Shown here: positions 60,278 through 64,000 of the stretch, in pieces
How the letters are laid out: every line of letters starts with the position of its first letter
Numbering within the stretch: the first letter of the stretch is position 1
Assembly (NCBI RefSeq): GCF_036173125.1
Contig: NZ_CP108054.1
Coordinates: forward strand, 2,418,001 to 2,482,000
DNA length: 64,000 bases
DNA from: Streptomyces sp. NBC_00286
Lineage (GTDB): Bacteria; Actinomycetota; Actinomycetes; Streptomycetales; Streptomycetaceae
Direction of reading: 5' to 3'
Made by a program: the position numbers and the translations under genes
The notes under the pieces: model-generated
The model's database searches: none
What the model saw: the letters and a program-made list of their open reading frames with translations, nothing else
What the model was told of the DNA's origin: nothing

Positions 60278-62329
60278 TCAGCCCTTGGGAGTGCTGGGCT
60301 CCTTGGGCCGTTCCTCCGCGGGACCGCGCCGCACGGCACCCGGCGCGTTCCACTCCTGCTGCTTCCGGGCCCGTCGCTTGGCCACCTCGGAGGACTCCAG
60401 CTGGTACGGCACGGACGTCACCATCACGCCCGGCGTGAACAGCAGCCGCCCCTTGAGCCTGAGCGCGCTCTGGTTGTGCAGCAACTGCTCGTACCAGTGG
60501 CCGACCACGTACTCCGGGATGATCACGCTGACCGCGTCGCGCGGGGACTCCTTGCGCAGGTTCTTCACGTACTCGATGACCGGCCGCGTGATCTCGCGGT
60601 ACGGGGAGTCGAGGACCTTCAGCGGTACGTCGATGCCGCGCCGTTCCCACTCCTCCCGCAGTGCCTTGGTCTCGGCCGGGTCGACGTTGACGCTGAGCGC
60701 CTCCAGGGTGTGCGAGCGCATCAGCTTGGCGTAGGCGATGGCCCGCAGCGTCGGGCGGTGGATCTTGGAGATCAGGACCACCGAGTGGACGCGCGAGGGG
60801 CGTACGACGTCGTCGCTCGGCCCTTCCGGGGCGGCGATCTCTTCGGCGACGCGGTCATAGTGCCTGCGGATCGCGGACATGGTCACGTAGAAGATCACCA
60901 TGCCGAGCAGCGCCACCCAGGCGCCGTGCGTGAACTTGGTGCTGAGTACGACGACCAGCACGAGGCCGGTGAAGAAGGCGCCGAAGGTGTTGATCGCCCT
61001 GGAGCGGTACATGCGGCGGCGTACGGCCGGGTCGCGCTCGGTGGCCAGGTGGCGGTTCCAGTGCCGGACCATGCCGGTCTGGCTGAGCGTGAAGGAGACG
61101 AAGACGCCGACGATGTAGAGCTGGATCAGCTTGGTCGAGTCGGCGCCGTAGATCCACACCAGCAGTCCGGCGGCGCCGGCGAGCAGCACGATGCCGTTCG
61201 AGAAGGCGAGGCGGTCGCCGCGGGTGTGCAGCTGGCGGGGCAGGTAGCGGTCCTGCGCGAGGATCGAGCCGAGCAGCGGGAAGCCGTTGTACGCGGTGTT
61301 GGCCGCGAGGAAGAGCACCAGCGCGGTGGCCGCGGCGAGCAGGATGAACATGAAGCTGCCGTCACCGAAGACGGCCTCGGCGACCTGCGAGATCACCGGG
61401 TTCTGGACGTAGTCGGCGCCCACCGCGACGCCGTTCTCCAGCAGGTCGGTCGCCGGGTGCTCGGCCATGCGTACGTTCGACGCCATGGCCAGGCCGATGA
61501 TTCCGCAGAACATGGTGACCGCGAGCAGACCCATCATCGCCAGCGTGTTCCCGGCGTTCTTGGACTTGGGTTTACGGAACGCCGGGACGCCGTTGCTGAT
61601 CGCCTCGACGCCGGTGAGCGCCGCGCAGCCGGAGGAGAAGGCCCGCAGCAGCAAGAAGACGAGCGCGAATCCCGCGAGCCCTTGCTGCTCCGCCTCGATC
61701 TCGAAGCCGGCGGTCGGCGCCCTCATGGTGTCGTCGAGGACGAGACCGCGGTACGCGCCCCAGGCGATCATCGCGAAGACGCCCGTGACGAAGACGTACG
61801 TCGGAATCGCGAAGAGCCTCCCGGACTCCTTGACCCCGCGCAGGTTCATCAGCGTGAGGAGCACGATGACGGCGATCGCGCACGGCACCTTGTTCTCGAC
61901 CACGAAGGGGATCGCGGAGCCGAGGTTCTCGATGCCGGAGGAGATCGACACGGCGACGGTGAGCACATAGTCGACGAGCAGTGCGCTGGCGACGGTGAGA
62001 CCGGCCTTGGGGCCGAGGTTGGTGTTGGCCACCTCGTAGTCGCCGCCGCCGCTCGGGTACGCGTGCACGTTCTGCCGGTACGAAGCGACCACCGTGAACA
62101 TCAGCACCACGACCGCGACCGCGATCCAGGGGCTGAAGTGGTAAGCCGACACGCCCGCGATGGACAGGACCAGCAGCACCTCGCCCGGCGCGTACGCCAC
62201 GGAGGAGAGCGGATCGGAGGCGAACACCGGGAGGGCGATGCGCTTCGGCAGGAGCGTTTCTCCGAGCCGGTCGCTGCGCAGTGCGCGCCCGATGAGGATC
62301 CGTTTGGGCAGGTCGGTCAGTTTGGACAC
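60278..62329 (-). CDS. APC-superfamily transporter, KimA-like potassium importer
   Basis: 683 aa, twelve helices (about residues 30-470) and a C-terminal cytosolic domain (about 500-640). Very close in pattern to Bacillus KimA (YdaO): FASDPLSSVAYAPGEVLLVL, YRQNVHAYPSGGGDYEVA, LLVDYVLTVAVSISSGIENL, LLRAFSSGCAALTGVEAISNGVPAF (in segments) and DRLAFSNGIVLL. KimA imports K+ with protons and is inhibited by c-di-AMP. GTG 62329 gives the family start SKLTDLPKRILIGRALRSD; a longer frame adds 15 unlikely residues. Adjacent TrkA proteins support a potassium role. Confidence 0.88.
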   Translation of the reverse strand: MSKLTDLPKRILIGRALRSDRLGETLLPKRIALPVFASDPLSSVAYAPGEVLLVLSIAGVSAYHFSPWIAVAVVVLMFTVVASYRQNVHAYPSGGGDYEVANTNLGPKAGLTVASALLVDYVLTVAVSISSGIENLGSAIPFVVENKVPCAIAVIVLLTLMNLRGVKESGRLFAIPTYVFVTGVFAMIAWGAYRGLVLDDTMRAPTAGFEIEAEQQGLAGFALVFLLLRAFSSGCAALTGVEAISNGVPAFRKPKSKNAGNTLAMMGLLAVTMFCGIIGLAMASNVRMAEHPATDLLENGVAVGADYVQNPVISQVAEAVFGDGSFMFILLAAATALVLFLAANTAYNGFPLLGSILAQDRYLPRQLHTRGDRLAFSNGIVLLAGAAGLLVWIYGADSTKLIQLYIVGVFVSFTLSQTGMVRHWNRHLATERDPAVRRRMYRSRAINTFGAFFTGLVLVVVLSTKFTHGAWVALLGMVIFYVTMSAIRRHYDRVAEEIAAPEGPSDDVVRPSRVHSVVLISKIHRPTLRAIAYAKLMRSHTLEALSVNVDPAETKALREEWERRGIDVPLKVLDSPYREITRPVIEYVKNLRKESPRDAVSVIIPEYVVGHWYEQLLHNQSALRLKGRLLFTPGVMVTSVPYQLESSEVAKRRARKQQEWNAPGAVRRGPAEERPKEPSTPKG

Positions 62330-62489
62330 GCTGAGGATCGTAAGCCGTCGGGGTATGGGGCGCCCACCCGCCACCCGACGTCTGCCCTACGAGTGAATTG
62401 AGGTACGAGTGATGCAGCGGGTTCCGGCACCGACGGCATCCCCATGTCTATATGACAAAACCTCGCCTACCAGCCCTCCTGGAGACCTC

Positions 62490-62588
62490 ATGACGCCAGC
62501 CACCGCGGAATTCATCGGTGCCGCCGCCGCGCTCCTCGGCCTCGGTGTCCTGACCGTCGTCAGCATCCGCAGCATCGGCCGCCGCTGA
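62490..62588 (+). CDS. 32-aa single-helix membrane protein between KimA-like and TrkA genes
   Basis: ATG 62490 with GGAG 5 nt upstream opens a frame of 33 codons: TPATAEF, then a hydrophobic helix IGAAAALLGLGVLTVVSI (about residues 9-26) and a basic end RSIGRR. One helix with a positive C-terminus, like the small subunits of transporters (for example KdpF). It sits on the same strand as, and 151 bp before, the first TrkA gene. GC-rich third positions match coding sequence. A small accessory subunit for potassium transport is plausible; it could also be chance. Confidence 0.6.
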   Translation: MTPATAEFIGAAAALLGLGVLTVVSIRSIGRR

Positions 62589-62739
62589 TCACGACGGGCC
62601 ATGGGCGAGCGTGCACAGGGGTGCCCTCCGCGGACCGCGCGTGTGTAGCTTGGGCATCGGTCTGAGACCCTGTTGGAGACCTTGTTCAGCCTGAGCAGTA
62701 ACTCCGTGAGCAGTAACAATTGACATCGGAAGGACGGTC

Positions 62740-63411
62740 GTGCACATCGTCATCATGGGCTGCGGGAGAGTCGGTTCCGCTCTCGCCCAGACCCTGGAGC
62801 AACAGGGGCACACGGTCGCCGTGGTCGACCAGGACCCCACCGCCTTCCGACGACTGGGCTCCGGGTTCGGCGGCCGTCGTGTCACCGGCGTCGGCTTCGA
62901 CCAGGACACCCTGCGCGAGGCGGGCATCGAGGAGGCGGGCGCCTTCGCCGCCGTCTCCAGCGGCGACAACTCGAACATCATCGCCGCCCGGGTGGCCCGC
63001 GAGACGTTCGGCATCGAGAACGTCGCGGCGCGCATCTACGACCCTCGCCGCGCCGAGGTCTACCAGCGCCTGGGCATCCCGACCGTCGCCACCGTCCGCT
63101 GGACCGCCGACCAGATGCTGCGCCGGCTGCTGCCTGCGGGGGCCGAGCCGCTGTGGCGCGACCCCACCGGCGGCGTACAGCTCGCCGAGGTGCACGCCTC
63201 GACAGCCTGGGTGGGCCAGCGGATCAGCAAGCTCCAGGATGAGACCGGCGTACGCGTCGCCTTCCTGACCCGCCTCGGCGAGGCGATCCTGCCGAGCTCG
63301 CAGACGGTGCTGCAGGAGGGCGATCTGGTGCACGTGATGATGCGTACGGACGACGTGGACAAGGTCGAGGCGGCGTTCGCCAAGGGCCCTGACGAGGAGG
63401 GCGGTCACTGA
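62740..63411 (+). CDS. TrkA-type potassium uptake regulatory protein (CeoB-like)
   Basis: 223 aa. RCK N-domain: VIMGCGRVGSALAQTLEQQGHTVAVVDQD (NAD loop GxGxxG) and SGDNSNIIAARVARETFG. RCK C-domain from about residue 140 to 210 (VGQRISKLQDETGVRVAFLTR). Gates K+ uptake in response to NAD(H)/nucleotides. GTG 62740 with GGAAGGA upstream. Overlaps the next TrkA gene by one base (TGATG). Confidence 0.92.
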   Translation: MHIVIMGCGRVGSALAQTLEQQGHTVAVVDQDPTAFRRLGSGFGGRRVTGVGFDQDTLREAGIEEAGAFAAVSSGDNSNIIAARVARETFGIENVAARIYDPRRAEVYQRLGIPTVATVRWTADQMLRRLLPAGAEPLWRDPTGGVQLAEVHASTAWVGQRISKLQDETGVRVAFLTRLGEAILPSSQTVLQEGDLVHVMMRTDDVDKVEAAFAKGPDEEGGH

Positions 63412-64000
63412 TGAGGGTCGCCATTGCCGGTGCCGGTGCGGTGGGCCGCTCGATCGCGGGCGAACTGCTGGAGAACGGGCACGAGATCCTGCTGATCGAC
63501 AAGGCGCCGACCGCGATCTCGGTCGAGCGCGTACCGCAGGCGGAGTGGCTGCTGGCCGATGCCTGCGAGATCACTTCGCTGGACGAGGCAGCGCTTCAGC
63601 GCTGCAACGTCGTCATCGCCGCCACGGGAGACGACAAGGTCAACCTCGTCGTCTCCCTGCTGGCAAAGACGGAATACGGCGTTCCACGCGTTGTCGCCCG
63701 CGTCAACAACCCCAAGAACGAGTGGCTGTTCAACGAGTCCTGGGGCGTCGACGTAGCCGTCTCGACCCCCCGCCTGATGTCGGCCCTGGTAGAGGAGGCG
63801 GTCAGCGTAGGCGACCTGGTCCGCCTCCTCCGCTTCAGCCACGGCGACGCCAACCTCGTAGAGCTGACGCTCCCCCCGGAATCGGCCCTGGCAGGCACCC
63901 GGGTAGGCGACGTGGAATGGCCCGAGGACACCTCCCTGGTCACCATCATCCGCGGCACCCGAGTCCTGACCCCCACAAGGGAGGACTCCCTGGAGGCGGG
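63411..64000 (+). CDS. Second TrkA-type protein (CeoC-like), cut by the window end
   Basis: First 196 codons of the paralog of the preceding gene: VAIAGAGAVGRSIAGELLENGHEILLIDK, AATGDDKVNLVVSLLAKTEYG and VVARVNNPKNEWLFNESWGVDVAVSTP, then the start of the RCK C-domain (ALAGTRVGDVEWPEDTSLVTIIRG). Two TrkA proteins in tandem match the mycobacterial ceoB/ceoC pair, thought to form a heteromeric ring on a K+ channel or on the neighbouring transporter. Only about 20-30 residues are likely missing. Confidence 0.92.
   Translation, partial: MRVAIAGAGAVGRSIAGELLENGHEILLIDKAPTAISVERVPQAEWLLADACEITSLDEAALQRCNVVIAATGDDKVNLVVSLLAKTEYGVPRVVARVNNPKNEWLFNESWGVDVAVSTPRLMSALVEEAVSVGDLVRLLRFSHGDANLVELTLPPESALAGTRVGDVEWPEDTSLVTIIRGTRVLTPTREDSLEA

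Noticed and set aside
62330..62489. c-di-AMP (ydaO-type) riboswitch before the KimA-like gene
   Set aside because: Bacillus kimA has one, but the conserved ydaO core segments and the length needed are not visible here on either strand.

Overview
The window is high-GC actinobacterial chromosome, almost certainly Streptomyces. GTG starts are frequent, codon third positions are very GC-rich, many genes are coupled by 4-bp ATGA/GTGA overlaps, and intergenic gaps carry short GGGGC/GCCCC hairpin repeats typical of this genus. No rRNA, tRNA, CRISPR array, prophage or intact insertion sequence was recognised. Both ends cut genes: a histidine kinase at the left and a TrkA-type potassium protein at the right.

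Layout. (1) 1-4092: truncated sensor kinase divergent from a double-PepSY secreted protein; a Cys-containing sulfur leader peptide upstream of an orphan sulfonate-type ABC binding lipoprotein; a decayed WD40 gene. (2) 4034-8456: an operon of GT2 glycosyltransferase, GtrA flippase and YfhO-type GT-C transferase, the three-component layout used for sugar decoration of envelope polymers, then a small secreted protein. (3) 8568-12903 and 18898-22158: two halves of an aryl-CoA (2-aminobenzoate/salicylate type) catabolic locus: RidA, acyl-CoA dehydrogenase, aryl-CoA ligase and PaaX-type regulator on one side; enoyl-CoA hydratase and the fused monooxygenase/reductase on the other. A 13-bp motif with identical promoter geometry stands before both halves. 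(4) 13008-18339: lodged between the halves is a translationally coupled operon of sulfotransferase, beta-rich protein, GT4 glycosyltransferase, cysC, cysD and cysN, a self-contained sulfation cassette. It is followed by a tandem array built from the cysN 3' end.

(5) 22471-31911: RsbW-like ATPase, ornithine carbamoyltransferase, arginine deiminase, the bacterial RNA repair pair Pnkp/Hen1, an F420-type oxidoreductase, a 54-aa protein and a DUF899 protein. (6) 32092-37286: DUF2617, DUF4247 lipoprotein, DUF350 and a membrane spermidine synthase; then an XRE regulator with two membrane proteins behind a perfect 19-bp inverted repeat. (7) 37521-46782: DUF6099, MazG-like, AAA ATPase, SepF-like, assimilatory nitrate reductase convergent with molybdate transport genes (HTH-TOBE, modA, fused modBC), and an FHA protein. 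(8) 47013-50689: alpha/beta hydrolase and a GntR-controlled ring-cleavage operon. (9) 50756-55582: an OmpR-type two-component system divergent from a ferric-reductase-like protein, an FMN-binding protein and ApbE. (10) 55667-58688: a second tandem array made from the 3' end of a dehydrogenase gene, a DJ-1/PfpI protein and a leaderless RHH/PIN toxin-antitoxin pair. (11) 58826-64000: TRAM RNA methyltransferase, KimA-like potassium importer, a 32-aa membrane protein and two TrkA proteins.

The most notable signals are the sulfation cassette inside the aryl-CoA locus, the shared promoter/operator, RidA as a candidate deaminase for an enamine-CoA, two independent tandem arrays that copy a neighbouring gene's 3' end, and the leader-peptide/CU-rich element before the sulfonate-binding protein.
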